Positions 13,003 to 20,183 of a stretch of DNA of 20,183 bases are shown here, piece by piece. The DNA is from JBGLNJ01 sp964353405 (GTDB taxonomy: Bacteria > Chloroflexota > Anaerolineae > Fen-1058): contig CAYGWJ010000296.1 in NCBI GenBank assembly GCA_964353405.1, positions 1 through 20,183 on the forward strand, written 5' to 3'. A program made the translations under genes and the position numbers. The notes under the pieces are model-generated. The model made no database searches. It was not told where the DNA came from and saw only the letters and a program-made list of their open reading frames with translations. Position 1 is the stretch's first letter. The number at the start of each line of letters is the position of its first letter.

Positions 13003-13070
13003 GACCATTTTGCCATGAGGATTTTGGATCAGGCGATTTACACCGTTCAGGTGAATCGAGGATTGAAAGC

Positions 13071-14177
13071 ATGACCGACAGTTCAAACCCGCCTCCCGAC
13101 TTTCAAGGCTGGACTTGCCCGCTGCCTCTGCGCGATTATCCCACCATCGTAATGGGTCACGGCTCTGGCGGTAAGCTGATGGCTGACCTGATTGAGCATC
13201 TCTTTGCGCCGCAGTTTGCTAACGATTTCCTCAACCAAATGGGCGATGCCACTACTTTGAAATTTGAAATTTCAAATTTGGACGCAGCCCGCGAGTACGC
13301 GAAATTTCAAATGGCGTTCACAACAGACTCATTCGTCGTCCGTCCGCTCTTTTTTCCTGGCGGCGACATTGGAGAATTAGCTGTCAATGGCACCGTGAAT
13401 GATCTGGCCATGCGCGGCGCCAGGCCGATGTACTTGAGCGCGGGGTTCATTCTTGAAGAAGGCTTGCCGATGGATGCGCTGGGGCGCATCGTGGCCTCGA
13501 TGGCGCGAGCGTGCCAAAAAGCTGGCGTGCAACTCGTCACGGGCGATACCAAAGTCGTGGGCAAGGGGCAGGGAGATGGCGTCTACATCAACACGTCCGG
13601 CATTGGGCTGATTGCCGATGGCATTGACATCGGCCCGACGCGCGCGCAGCCCGGCGACGTGGTCATCGTGAGCGGTACCATCGGCGATCACGGTGTGGCG
13701 GTGATGAGTGTGCGCGAAGGATTGGAATTTGAAACGGCTCTCGAAAGCGACACTGCGCCGCTGTGGGGATTGGTCGAAGCTATGCTGGTGGTGGACGTGA
13801 GGGCGATTCACGTCTTACGCGATCCGACGCGCGGCGGCCTGGGCGTGACGCTGAACGAAATTGCCCACGCAAGTGGCGTGGGCGTCGAGTTGAACGAACG
13901 CGCGATCCCGGTCAAACCGGCAGTGCGCTCTGCGTGTGAGATGCTGGGGCTGGATCCGCTTTACGTGGCGAACGAAGGCAAACTCATTGCCATCGTCGCG
14001 CCGGACAAAGCGGAAGCAATGCTTGCGGCCATGCGTTCACATGAGTACGGACGCGAGGCCGCCATCGTCGGCAAGGTCGTGGCCGGGCATCGTGGCCTCG
14101 TCACAGCACGCACCGGCATCGGCGGCACGCGGATCGTGGATGTGCCCGCTGGTGAACTGTTACCTCGAATCTGCTGA
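13071..14177 (+). CDS. hypE: Hydrogenase maturation protein HypE (carbamoyl dehydratase)
   Basis: The 368-residue AIR-synthase-fold protein receives a carbamoyl group from HypF on its C-terminal Cys and dehydrates it with ATP to a thiocyanate, which donates CN to iron. The essential terminus is present: the protein ends LLPRIC. Also visible are MGHGSGGKLM near residue 28, FTTDSFVVRPLFFPGGDIG, AVNGTVNDLAM, VTGDTKVV and RDPTRGGLG. ATG 13071 has GAGG at 13058-13061. About 18 residues near positions 62-81 (LKFEISNLDAAREYAKFQM) look inserted between MGDATT and AFTTDSF; the DNA there contains a 20-bp perfect palindrome of the CAAATTT repeat type. The insert is at a loop before the ATP-binding core, so activity may survive. 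Confidence 0.95.
   Translation: MTDSSNPPPDFQGWTCPLPLRDYPTIVMGHGSGGKLMADLIEHLFAPQFANDFLNQMGDATTLKFEISNLDAAREYAKFQMAFTTDSFVVRPLFFPGGDIGELAVNGTVNDLAMRGARPMYLSAGFILEEGLPMDALGRIVASMARACQKAGVQLVTGDTKVVGKGQGDGVYINTSGIGLIADGIDIGPTRAQPGDVVIVSGTIGDHGVAVMSVREGLEFETALESDTAPLWGLVEAMLVVDVRAIHVLRDPTRGGLGVTLNEIAHASGVGVELNERAIPVKPAVRSACEMLGLDPLYVANEGKLIAIVAPDKAEAMLAAMRSHEYGREAAIVGKVVAGHRGLVTARTGIGGTRIVDVPAGELLPRIC
13260..13279. repeat. 20-bp perfect palindrome inside hypE
   Basis: AAATTTGAAATTTCAAATTT equals its own reverse complement. Further GAAATTTCAAATGG follows at 13301-13314, so the region 13256-13316 resembles the CAAATTT-type hairpin repeats found between hypF, hypC and hypD. It is translated in frame. 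Confidence 0.85.
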
Positions 14178-14214
14178 ATCCATGACAGGATGGCAAATGA
14201 TCTGGTTCGCTGTG

Positions 14215-14250
14215 TCACCAGGTCGCCCTCTCACCTTGTCACCCTGTCAT
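14215..14250. repeat. Octanucleotide tandem repeat (TCACC-type) after hypE
   Basis: TCACCAGG, TCGCCCTC, TCACCTTG and TCACCCTG follow one another in 8-base steps and end in TCAT. It lies between the convergent hypE and minus-strand membrane-protein genes and supplies that gene's stop codon (TGA, complement of 14250-14252). No clear terminator hairpin was seen in the gap. Confidence 0.6.
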
Positions 14251-14771
14251 CAACGCCAGCTCGGCTCGACGAACACATCGGCCCAAGGCAGCCTGAAGCT
14301 AAAGATGAGATACAGGCCGATAGACACCAGGAACAGAATCAGAATGACGGCTTTGAGTTGCCGCGCGTAGGCGATCTGTTCCAGTCCTCGCTCAAAGGTA
14401 GCGACGAACATCCCGGTGATGATGATGATGACGTTGGCGTAAATGATCTCTAATGTGACTTGAGGCCATTTGCCATAGACCGCGGGTGCAATGTACCACA
14501 GAATGAAGATGAACCACGGCAGAAACGTCGTCGCCGTCAACCGAGAAAACCAAAAGCTCTCTTGATTCCGGATCGTCCGACGCTTGAATCCAAACTCGAT
14601 CAAACTGGCGATCAGGTACGCAAAAAAGCCTGCCTTGTAGTGCTGAAAGTTGGACTCGGTGATGCCGCAGATGAGGTTGAGAGGAAAGATTGGCACAAAC
14701 CGGTAGACCAGGTACATGACCATGAAAACAGCATAGAACACGAGCCCCTTGCGATAATTGCCCCAGCCCAT
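14250..14771 (-). CDS. Hypothetical integral membrane protein (about five membrane segments)
   Basis: I do not recognise the family with confidence. The 173-residue protein reads MGWGNYRKGLVFYAVFMVMY and continues with about five hydrophobic segments: residues 9-32, 46-60, 82-100, 106-125 and 138-155. A polar loop ICGITESNFQHYKAGFF after the first segment has Glu, Asn and His residues and could be a functional site. The start at 14771 is favoured by GGAGG on the minus strand (complement of 14777-14781), 5 bases upstream; a longer frame from 14810 lacks such a site. It is downstream of another membrane protein gene on the same strand, with a 63-base gap, suggesting the two are co-transcribed and possibly form a complex. 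Confidence 0.75.
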   Translation of the reverse strand: MGWGNYRKGLVFYAVFMVMYLVYRFVPIFPLNLICGITESNFQHYKAGFFAYLIASLIEFGFKRRTIRNQESFWFSRLTATTFLPWFIFILWYIAPAVYGKWPQVTLEIIYANVIIIITGMFVATFERGLEQIAYARQLKAVILILFLVSIGLYLIFSFRLPWADVFVEPSWR

Positions 14772-14834
14772 GCGGTCCTCCCCGTGTGACGGCGGATCAG
14801 CCGTGCCCACCAGTTTGTAGCCGGTCGCTGGCGC

Positions 14835-15452
14835 TCAACACGGCGCGTTGTGACGATTGCGGAAATCACGATAGAGCAAGAAGCTTCCGATGGCAAAGCT
14901 GATCTGCCCGACTGAGTTGATGCTTTCCTCGATCCATTGCTTGGCGACGGTTTGCTCGCCGCTTGCCATGCCGCCCATGCCAAAGGTACACAGCACAGCC
15001 AGGGCAAACAAAAAGCCCGCGACATTGACGCGGCGCCGGAACGCGATGTAGGTCAACACCCCCTGTGCGCCGATGCTGCAAATTGTCATCACGGCCAGCA
15101 GCGGGATCTTCCACGGCGCAATTGCCAGGAGCGGCAGTTTGCCGCTCTTGCGCTGCTGGCGCGCTGTCAAGATGATGGCGACCAGCATCGCCAAAAAACC
15201 GGGCGCGAGCAGCACGAATTGAATCTGGCTCATCCACTGAATGTCCGCTGTGCCGGTGGCATAGAGCAGCTTCCAGGTTGCCTTGAAGAATCCACCCAGG
15301 AACACTAGCAGCGTGCCCGCCATCATCATGCGCCCGCAGCGAGTACCGCGCTCCATCAGCACCAGCCGCACTAAAAAGTATGCGCCCACGAGGAATGCCA
15401 TGTTCGGGACAAAATCGAACAGAGCCAGGCTGAGTGTATAGCCTTCGTTCAT
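14835..15452 (-). CDS. Hypothetical integral membrane protein (about six membrane segments)
   Basis: I cannot assign a family. The 205-residue protein begins MNEGYTLSLALFDFVPNMAF and has about six hydrophobic stretches (residues 8-30, 40-60, 75-99, 113-133, 140-161 and 180-197), with basic loops such as ARQQRKSGK and FRRRVN that suggest cytoplasmic sides. A consensus AGGAGG on the minus strand (complement of 15457-15462) lies 4 bases before the ATG, giving a well-supported start. It is followed by the smaller membrane protein gene and preceded, 108 bases upstream, by the M20 peptidase gene. No transporter, enzyme or sensor motif is apparent. Confidence 0.78.
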   Translation of the reverse strand: MNEGYTLSLALFDFVPNMAFLVGAYFLVRLVLMERGTRCGRMMMAGTLLVFLGGFFKATWKLLYATGTADIQWMSQIQFVLLAPGFLAMLVAIILTARQQRKSGKLPLLAIAPWKIPLLAVMTICSIGAQGVLTYIAFRRRVNVAGFLFALAVLCTFGMGGMASGEQTVAKQWIEESINSVGQISFAIGSFLLYRDFRNRHNAPC

Positions 15453-15503
15453 GTGTCCTCCTGATCAACTGCAAAACACCGGCCAGCGCCGCAGGTCATC
15501 GGC

Positions 15504-15517
15504 GGTCTGCGGTCTGC
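15504..15517. repeat. GGTCTGC heptad, two units, between the M20 and membrane-protein genes
   Basis: GGTCTGCGGTCTGC is two exact 7-base units, followed by degenerate related sequence (CGTCTGCGGCCC at 15539-15550). It lies in the 108-base gap 15453-15560 and is another example of the period-7 repeats in this window, though of different sequence. Confidence 0.5.
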
Positions 15518-15560
15518 CCATAGGGGGCCTTTGGCTCTCGTCTGCGGCCCTCCGTCGCCG

Positions 15561-16898
15561 TCACGCGCACAGTTCCTTGATCATATCGCGCGCCATCTTG
15601 ATGCCCAGGAGCAAATTATCCGCCGAGATGCGCTCGTCAATCCCATGCACGCGGCCGACGTCGTGCCGTTCGAGGATGCACGGGCCAAAGCCATAGGCGG
15701 GATAGCCGCGCATCCGCCAGTAGCGCCCGTCGGTGGCGCCGGACATGAGCAGCGGAAAGACGCCCGCGCCCGGCGCATGGTGATGGACGGCGTGCGTGAC
15801 AGCCTGATAGAACGGATTGTCCAGCGGCGCAACGCCCGAAGGCGGCGAGCTCAGGATGCTTTCGATCTTGATGCGATCGTCGTTGATGCGCGCCTTGAGC
15901 CAGCGGACGAACTCGTCCGGATCGGTTTCGGGCAGCAGGCGCACGTCGAGGCTGGCTTCGGCCTTTTCCGGGATGACGTTGACTTTGTAACCGGCGTTGA
16001 GCATATTCAGGCTGATCGTGTCGCGCACCAGCGCATGGGTGAGGCGATCACTGGTGAGCCGTTTGGACGCCAGCCCCAGCGCAATGGGGTTCGAAAGGTT
16101 ACGCAGCACCCATGAGGCTGGGAACGATTGCGTCGAGGCGATCGCTTTGAACATCGCCGCCGCCGTCGAGTTGAGGCGGAGCGGGCGCGGCGAATCAGTG
16201 ATGCGCTTGAGCGCATTGACCAGCGTGACGTTGGCGTTGTTGTTGTGCGGCATCGAGCCGTGGCCGGGGTCGCCGGTGGCGATGAGCTTGAGCCACTGTA
16301 CCGTCTTTTCCGCCACGGCTACGGCGAACAGGATGCCGGAGCCAAACATGCCTTTCAGGCCACCGCTGCCCTCGTCCCACACCCATTCGGGGTCAATCGC
16401 AGCGGCGTGATTTTCTACCAGCCACTTCATCCCACTGCCACCGGCCTCTTCATCCGGCACAGCGGTCATCACAATCGGGCGGCGGAATTGGACGCCTTCT
16501 TTGATGAGTGATTCGAGCGCGAGCATAAAGATGACGCCGAGACCTTTGGTGTCGAGCGTGCCGCGCCCCCACACAAAGCCGTCGGCGATCACGCCGCCAA
16601 AGGGCGGGTGAGTCCACTGCGATGGATCAGCCGCCACCACATCCATGTGATGGTTGATCATCAGCGGCTTGAGCGGCTCGGCGCCCGGAATACGCGCAAT
16701 CACTAGCCCGCGACGGGGAAAAGGCTCATGGACGGTCACAGCGCGGGTGATGCGGCGTTGGATGATTTGATCGCGCAGCCACTCGGCGGCGGGCATTTCG
16801 TTGCCGGGGGGATTGGTGGTATCGAACTGGACGTATCGGCTCATCGTGGCGACGGCGTCCTGACGAAGCGCTTCATTATCTACGATGGTATTCGGCAT
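15561..16898 (-). CDS. M20-family metallopeptidase (ArgE/DapE/aminoacylase-like)
   Basis: The 445-residue zinc hydrolase shows the M20 signature in order: HHMDVV (metal ligand His84 and Asp86), GRGTLDTKG (Asp116 bridging two metals), PDEEAGG (catalytic Glu150 and metal ligand Glu151), GHGSMP in the lid domain and GRVHGIDERI near the C-terminus with the last metal-binding His. These enzymes remove acyl or peptide groups from amino acids or dipeptides; the substrate cannot be read from sequence. I start at ATG 16898 (MPNTIVDNEA), with AGGTGA a few bases upstream; an extension from 16943 lacks a site. It is divergent from the GntR gene. A TATAAA (complement of 16932-16937) is a possible -10. Confidence 0.93.
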   Translation of the reverse strand: MPNTIVDNEALRQDAVATMSRYVQFDTTNPPGNEMPAAEWLRDQIIQRRITRAVTVHEPFPRRGLVIARIPGAEPLKPLMINHHMDVVAADPSQWTHPPFGGVIADGFVWGRGTLDTKGLGVIFMLALESLIKEGVQFRRPIVMTAVPDEEAGGSGMKWLVENHAAAIDPEWVWDEGSGGLKGMFGSGILFAVAVAEKTVQWLKLIATGDPGHGSMPHNNNANVTLVNALKRITDSPRPLRLNSTAAAMFKAIASTQSFPASWVLRNLSNPIALGLASKRLTSDRLTHALVRDTISLNMLNAGYKVNVIPEKAEASLDVRLLPETDPDEFVRWLKARINDDRIKIESILSSPPSGVAPLDNPFYQAVTHAVHHHAPGAGVFPLLMSGATDGRYWRMRGYPAYGFGPCILERHDVGRVHGIDERISADNLLLGIKMARDMIKELCA

Positions 16899-16961
16899 CG
16901 TGTCACCTGTGGAGGAAAGGATTTGGCTGCTTTTATACCACAAAACATAAAAACTTGGGTA

Positions 16962-16991
16962 TTGACAATATCGGCCAGAGTGTGATAAAGT
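16962..16991 (+). promoter_or_regulatory. Candidate sigma70-type promoter of the GntR operon
   Basis: TTGACA (16962-16967) is a perfect -35. TAAAGT (16986-16991, spacing 18) or GATAAA (16984-16989, spacing 16) could be the -10; each matches four of six consensus bases. It lies 50-80 bases before the GntR start, in the divergent intergenic region. Confidence 0.6.
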
Positions 16992-17002
16992 AAGGGCGCA
17001 AA

Positions 17003-17027
17003 TAGTGCACTAATGCAAGAATGCAAG
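17003..17027. promoter_or_regulatory. Candidate GntR operator: palindrome plus tandem octamer
   Basis: TAGTGCACTA (17003-17012) is a perfect 10-bp palindrome, about a dozen bases downstream of the -10, where repressor binding would block transcription. It is followed at once by AATGCAAG repeated twice (17012-17027). Autoregulation by the adjacent GntR protein is an inference from position and symmetry. Confidence 0.45.
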
Positions 17028-17040
17028 GTTTGGAGCCGCC

Positions 17041-17772
17041 GTGAGTCCTACGCGTCACGCCCCTCTCTATCAATGGCTGTCGGAGACTCTTCGGGAAGAG
17101 ATTTCCCAAGGCATCTACAAACCCGGTGACGCACTCCCCACCGAGCACGAGCTGATGCGCCGCTATGACTTGAGCAGTACCACCGTGCGGCGCGCCGTCC
17201 ACGACCTGGTGCGCGAAGGCTGGATCTACCGCAAGGCCGGCAAAGGCACCTTTGTCAAACGTGACAAGGTCGAGGAGCGCCTGTTGCGCCTCACCTCGTT
17301 TGCGGAAGAGATGCAGAGCCGCAACATCAAGCCCGAGTTCAGGCTGGTGTGCGCCAAGATGCTGATCCCCCCCGCCGAAGTGGCCGGCGCTTTAAAAGTC
17401 CCTCCTCAGCAAAACGCGTACTTGATCGAAAGAATCCAGCTTGCCAACGGCGAGCCAATTGCACTGGCACGCGGCTATTGGCGTTGCGATATCGGCGAGC
17501 AACTGGCACAGCACGATCTCGATCGCATTCCGCTTTACGCGGTGCTGGAACACACTTTGCACGTCCCACTGGTCGAAGCCGATGAATCCATCAGCGCCGC
17601 CGTGGCCGATGCCGACATCGCGCGCAAGCTGGACATCCCTCGTCACGCGCCGCTCCTGGTGCGCCGCCGCCTGAGTTACACAACGGTGATGCGGCCCGTG
17701 GAATACACCACTACCTTTTATCGCGCTGACCGCTACGAATACAAAATCCGACTGGCGCGTGAGGGAGTGTAG
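17041..17772 (+). CDS. GntR-family (HutC/UTRA subfamily) transcriptional regulator
   Basis: The 243-residue regulator has an N-terminal winged helix-turn-helix (PLYQWLSETLREEISQGIY, PGDALPTEHELMRRYDLSST, TVRRAVHDLVREGWIYRKAG, then KGTFV), typical of GntR, and a C-terminal UTRA ligand-binding domain from about residue 90 (LTSFAEEMQSRNIKPEF ... PLYAVLEH ... VEYTTTFYRADRYEY). UTRA proteins usually sense a sugar phosphate or related metabolite and repress their own operon. The start is GTG 17041, with GGAG at 17032-17035. The TIM-barrel gene starts directly after its stop, so the regulator and the catabolic genes are likely one transcript. A palindrome in the promoter region is the candidate binding site. 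Confidence 0.93.
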   Translation: MSPTRHAPLYQWLSETLREEISQGIYKPGDALPTEHELMRRYDLSSTTVRRAVHDLVREGWIYRKAGKGTFVKRDKVEERLLRLTSFAEEMQSRNIKPEFRLVCAKMLIPPAEVAGALKVPPQQNAYLIERIQLANGEPIALARGYWRCDIGEQLAQHDLDRIPLYAVLEHTLHVPLVEADESISAAVADADIARKLDIPRHAPLLVRRRLSYTTVMRPVEYTTTFYRADRYEYKIRLAREGV

Positions 17773-18591
17773 ATGAAACTCGCTTTCCACACCAACGCTT
17801 TGGGTCAGTGGCCCATTGGAAAGCTGGCACACTGGGCCAGGGAAAACAGTTTCGATGCGCTTGAAGTCGGCCCGTCCATTCCCCTGGACGAAGCAGCCTT
17901 GCGCCAGGCAGTGAAAGAGACGGGCGTTGAGATTGCTTGCTTTTGCTATTGCCGGAATGTGCTTGACGCTGACCTCGCCGTCGCCGCGTTGCATCGCAAG
18001 AACGTGCTTGACCGCGTGCGGATGGCGGGAAAGCTAAGTGTGCCGCTGATGGCTACGGCTACGGGCCGTGTGCAAAACAGGTCTCTCGAAGATAGCCTGG
18101 CGCCCGGCATCGAGTTCCTCGGCAACGAGGTATTGCCGCTGGCAAAAGAGTGCGGCGTCAAGATCGCCATTGAAAACTGCCCGGCGATTGGCAACGCCGC
18201 CGTGTCGCCCTTCATGTGGCGAGAACTGTTCCGCCAGTTGCCCGAGCTGGGCCTGGCTTACGATCCATCTCACCTTGTGTGGCAATTCATGGAGCCTTAC
18301 GTGCCGCTGCGCGAGTTCCGCGGCAAGGTGATGCATGTTCACGCCAAGGATACGCAAATCTTGCGCGACACGTTGCAGGATGTGGGCATCGAAGGCCAGG
18401 GCTGGTGGCGCTATCGCATCCCCGGCTGGGGCGAGATGAACTGGACGCGCATCATCTCCGATTTGATGGAAGGCGGCTACGACGGCGTCATTTCGCTGGA
18501 ACACGAAGACCCGGTGTGGGAAGGCTCAGACGAAAAGGTGACACACGCGCTTCGACTGGGCCGCGATTTTCTTCGTCGCATCTGGGAGTAG
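17773..18591 (+). CDS. Sugar phosphate isomerase/epimerase-type TIM-barrel protein
   Basis: The 272-residue xylose-isomerase-like/AP-endonuclease-2-fold protein shows the expected metal and acid residues: IAIENCP (Glu), LAYDPSHL (Asp and His), HVHAKDTQ (His, His and Asp) and ISLEHEDP (Glu) near the C-terminus. These enzymes isomerise or epimerise keto-sugars or inosose-like intermediates, usually with a divalent metal. ATG 17773 directly follows the GntR stop codon, with GGGAG (17763-17767) as ribosome site inside the end of that gene. A Gfo/Idh/MocA oxidoreductase follows after 30 bases; this pairing is very common in sugar or inositol catabolic loci, but the exact substrate is unknown. Confidence 0.9.
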   Translation: MKLAFHTNALGQWPIGKLAHWARENSFDALEVGPSIPLDEAALRQAVKETGVEIACFCYCRNVLDADLAVAALHRKNVLDRVRMAGKLSVPLMATATGRVQNRSLEDSLAPGIEFLGNEVLPLAKECGVKIAIENCPAIGNAAVSPFMWRELFRQLPELGLAYDPSHLVWQFMEPYVPLREFRGKVMHVHAKDTQILRDTLQDVGIEGQGWWRYRIPGWGEMNWTRIISDLMEGGYDGVISLEHEDPVWEGSDEKVTHALRLGRDFLRRIWE

Positions 18592-18621
18592 AAGCTGCCT
18601 CGCTCCTATAGTGAGGACACG

Positions 18622-19617
18622 ATGACGGTTCGTATTGGCATGATTGGCGCGGGACGGATGAGCAACACTCACGCCAATTGCCTGGCGAAAATTCCAGAGG
18701 CCAAGATTGTGGCCGTGGCTGACGTCTTGTCGGAGCGCGCGCAGACTCTGGCACAGTGCACGGGCGCAACGGCGTACACCGATTACGGCGTGATGCTGAA
18801 TGATGAAAAGCTGGACGCGCTATACATTTGCACGCCGACCGGTTCGCACGCGGAGCAGGCTATCGCCGTAGCCGAGCGTCATCTGCCGTTCTTTGTGGAA
18901 AAGCCGCTGGCGCTGACGATGGCCGACGCCTGGCGAGTGGCGCGCGCGGTCGAGCAAACGGGCGTCATGTCATGCGTGTGCTATCACTGGCGTTACTCGA
19001 ACGCGGTGATTCGGGCGCAACAGATTCTGAGAGATCGCCCTCTTGCATTGACCTCGGCGGAATGGCTGTGGACGCTTCCGCCGATTCTGTGGCTGCGCGA
19101 CAAGGATTGGGGCGGCGGGCAGGTGGTTGACCAGACCACGCACCTGACCGACTTGTGCCAACTGTTCGGCGGGCCGGTGACGGCAGTCTATGCCGCTTAC
19201 ACGCTGAATACCTACACAGATGCCGAGTTCCACAACTGGGATGGCTATTCGCTCTCGTTCAAGCACGCTGGCGGGGCAGTGGGCAGTCTGCGCTGCACGT
19301 ATGGGTTGTTCAAAGAGATTGCCGATTTTCAGCCGCCGCGAGTTGACCTGGTAGCGCGCAAGATGCTTCTCCGCATCACGCCGACTGAGTTGACCGTGGT
19401 CACGCCGCAAGGCAAGCAAGAGCATCCCAATAGCGGCGAGCATCATTTCGGCGTCAACCGCGCGTTTGTGTCCGCCGTGGACAAAGGCAACGCAGCATTG
19501 ATTCGTTCGTCTGTGCCAGAGACGCTCCGCAGCCTGGCGCTGACTCTGGCGGCGAACGAATCGGCCCAGACTGGTCAACCTGTCGAATTAGATCAATTCA
19601 TGGAAGCGGCTCGCTGA
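18622..19617 (+). CDS. Gfo/Idh/MocA-family NAD(P)-dependent oxidoreductase
   Basis: This 331-residue dehydrogenase has the N-terminal Rossmann fold GMIGAGRMSNTHANCL (nucleotide-binding glycines at 9-11), VADV, the ICTPTGSHAE segment and the family hallmark VEKPLA (Glu93-Lys94-Pro95), whose Lys takes part in catalysis. The C-terminal domain has GGQVVDQTTHLTDL with Asp170 and His174 in the expected catalytic region. Members oxidise or reduce sugars, inositols or sugar acids with NAD(P). ATG 18622 has GAGG at 18613-18616. Context between a TIM-barrel isomerase and an ABC sugar-binding protein gene points to catabolism of an imported carbohydrate. Confidence 0.93.
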   Translation: MTVRIGMIGAGRMSNTHANCLAKIPEAKIVAVADVLSERAQTLAQCTGATAYTDYGVMLNDEKLDALYICTPTGSHAEQAIAVAERHLPFFVEKPLALTMADAWRVARAVEQTGVMSCVCYHWRYSNAVIRAQQILRDRPLALTSAEWLWTLPPILWLRDKDWGGGQVVDQTTHLTDLCQLFGGPVTAVYAAYTLNTYTDAEFHNWDGYSLSFKHAGGAVGSLRCTYGLFKEIADFQPPRVDLVARKMLLRITPTELTVVTPQGKQEHPNSGEHHFGVNRAFVSAVDKGNAALIRSSVPETLRSLALTLAANESAQTGQPVELDQFMEAAR

Positions 19618-19743
19618 TCAGGCGAGCGCGAGAAAGGAGGCAGAGCACGCGATCAATTTTGAGGGACTGGATTCCTTGCTTTGGGCAAAAAGACATCCTC
19701 GTCACAAAAACAAGTTCATCCATTTATGAAGGAGAAGAAAAAG

Positions 19744-20183
19744 ATGGCAAACAAAAAGCTGTCACGACGCGACTTTCTGGCGCTGGGCGGGCAGACCGCC
19801 GCGCTGGCGTTCCTGGCCAGTTGTGCGCCAGCCGCTACGCCTGCACCCACGCAGGCGCCCAAAGGGCCGGAACCGACCAACCCGCCGGCTGTGCCGCCCA
19901 CCAAAGCTCCGACCACGATTGAATTCCTGGCCTGGGGCGACACGACCGACGGCCCGGCGTGGGAAAAGCTGGGGCCGGCCTACAAAGCCAAGTACCCGGG
20001 GCAGGTCGTCAATATTACGCCGGTGGCTGACCCGAACGCCAACTTTTACACCAAGCTGCAGACCATGTTCGCCGGCGGCACGCCGCCCAACCTGGCCTCG
20101 TTCCAGGGTTGGGAATGGCAAGTCTATGCTGACAAGAATCTGCTGGCGCCGATTGACGACTATATCGCGCGCGACAAGGTGAC
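19744..20183 (+). CDS. ABC transporter sugar-binding lipoprotein, N-terminal part (cut by window end)
   Basis: 146 codons are visible and the frame is open at the window edge. The N-terminus MANKKLSRRDFLALGG carries a twin-arginine motif (SRRDFL), a hydrophobic stretch and a lipobox LASC, so it should be exported folded by Tat and anchored by lipidated Cys27. A Pro/Thr/Ala-rich linker (about residues 28-57) follows, then the mature domain (TIEFLAWGD, then KLQTMFAGGTPPNLASF) resembling family 1 extracellular solute-binding proteins for sugars or oligosaccharides. AAGGAG at 19729-19734 supports ATG 19744. It lies 126 bases after the dehydrogenase gene; permease genes would be expected next, outside the window. 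Confidence 0.88.
   Translation, partial: MANKKLSRRDFLALGGQTAALAFLASCAPAATPAPTQAPKGPEPTNPPAVPPTKAPTTIEFLAWGDTTDGPAWEKLGPAYKAKYPGQVVNITPVADPNANFYTKLQTMFAGGTPPNLASFQGWEWQVYADKNLLAPIDDYIARDKV

Noticed and set aside
12912..13070. Longer HypE starting at 12912
   Set aside because: The extra region overlaps the histidine phosphatase gene and shows no family similarity; ATG 13071 with GAGG upstream is the better start.
14215..14250. Intrinsic terminator between hypE and the convergent membrane gene
   Set aside because: The sequence is a direct octamer repeat with no stable stem followed by a T run.
19633..19640. AAAGGAGG as the ribosome site of a small gene
   Set aside because: No start codon follows at a suitable distance with a credible protein. 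A TTG-started frame at 19659 runs out of frame into the binding-protein gene and looks spurious. It may be a remnant.

Overview
This GC-rich window looks like part of an anaerobic bacterium's genome, most likely a member of the Chloroflexota (Anaerolineae-like), probably from a metagenome assembly. That placement is inference. It rests on the gene set (a bacterial Hdr-Mvh cluster with hyp genes, then a GntR/TIM-barrel/oxidoreductase/ABC sugar cluster with a Tat lipoprotein) and on short-period tandem repeats and 'GTCATTCCGAGCG...GGGTGACA' dispersed elements that I associate with that phylum. No rRNA, tRNA or CRISPR array was seen.

Region 1 (1-6274, plus strand): the end of hdrB, then hdrA, mvhD, mvhG, mvhA, a hydrogenase maturation protease and a stand-alone cyclic-nucleotide-binding-domain protein. 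Together these encode a group 3c [NiFe] hydrogenase coupled to a heterodisulfide-reductase-type electron-bifurcating module: MvhAG oxidises H2, MvhD passes electrons to HdrA, and HdrA's FAD splits them between ferredoxin and an HdrB-linked acceptor. The large-subunit gene mvhA carries an in-frame TAG. The protease gene runs into a dispersed repeat that supplies its last residues. A strong hairpin follows the cyclic-nucleotide gene.

Region 2 (6486-14177, plus strand): the hydrogenase maturation block hypA, an unknown membrane protein, hypF, hypC, a frameshifted four-helix-bundle gene, hypD, a HIT hydrolase, a histidine phosphatase and hypE. HypF and HypE make the CN ligands, HypC and HypD assemble Fe(CN)2CO, HypA delivers nickel, and the protease trims MvhA. 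hypB is absent. The region is heavily seeded with 7-bp-period repeats (CAATCTC and CAAATCT types), long imperfect hairpins and inverted repeats. They lie between genes and also in frame inside hypF, hypD and hypE.

Region 3 (14250-16898, minus strand): an M20 metallopeptidase followed by two multi-spanning membrane proteins of unknown function.

Region 4 (17041-20183, plus strand): a GntR/UTRA regulator with a recognisable promoter and palindromic operator candidate, a sugar-phosphate isomerase/epimerase-type TIM barrel, a Gfo/Idh/MocA dehydrogenase, and the start of an ABC sugar-binding lipoprotein cut by the window edge. This is a carbohydrate uptake and catabolism operon.

The most notable points are the amber codon in mvhA, the apparent invasion of the hyp operon by heptanucleotide repeats and hairpin elements (four separate in-frame insertions in HypF alone), and a four-helix-bundle gene flanked by 16-bp perfect inverted repeats and broken at a TTT-TAG slip-prone site.
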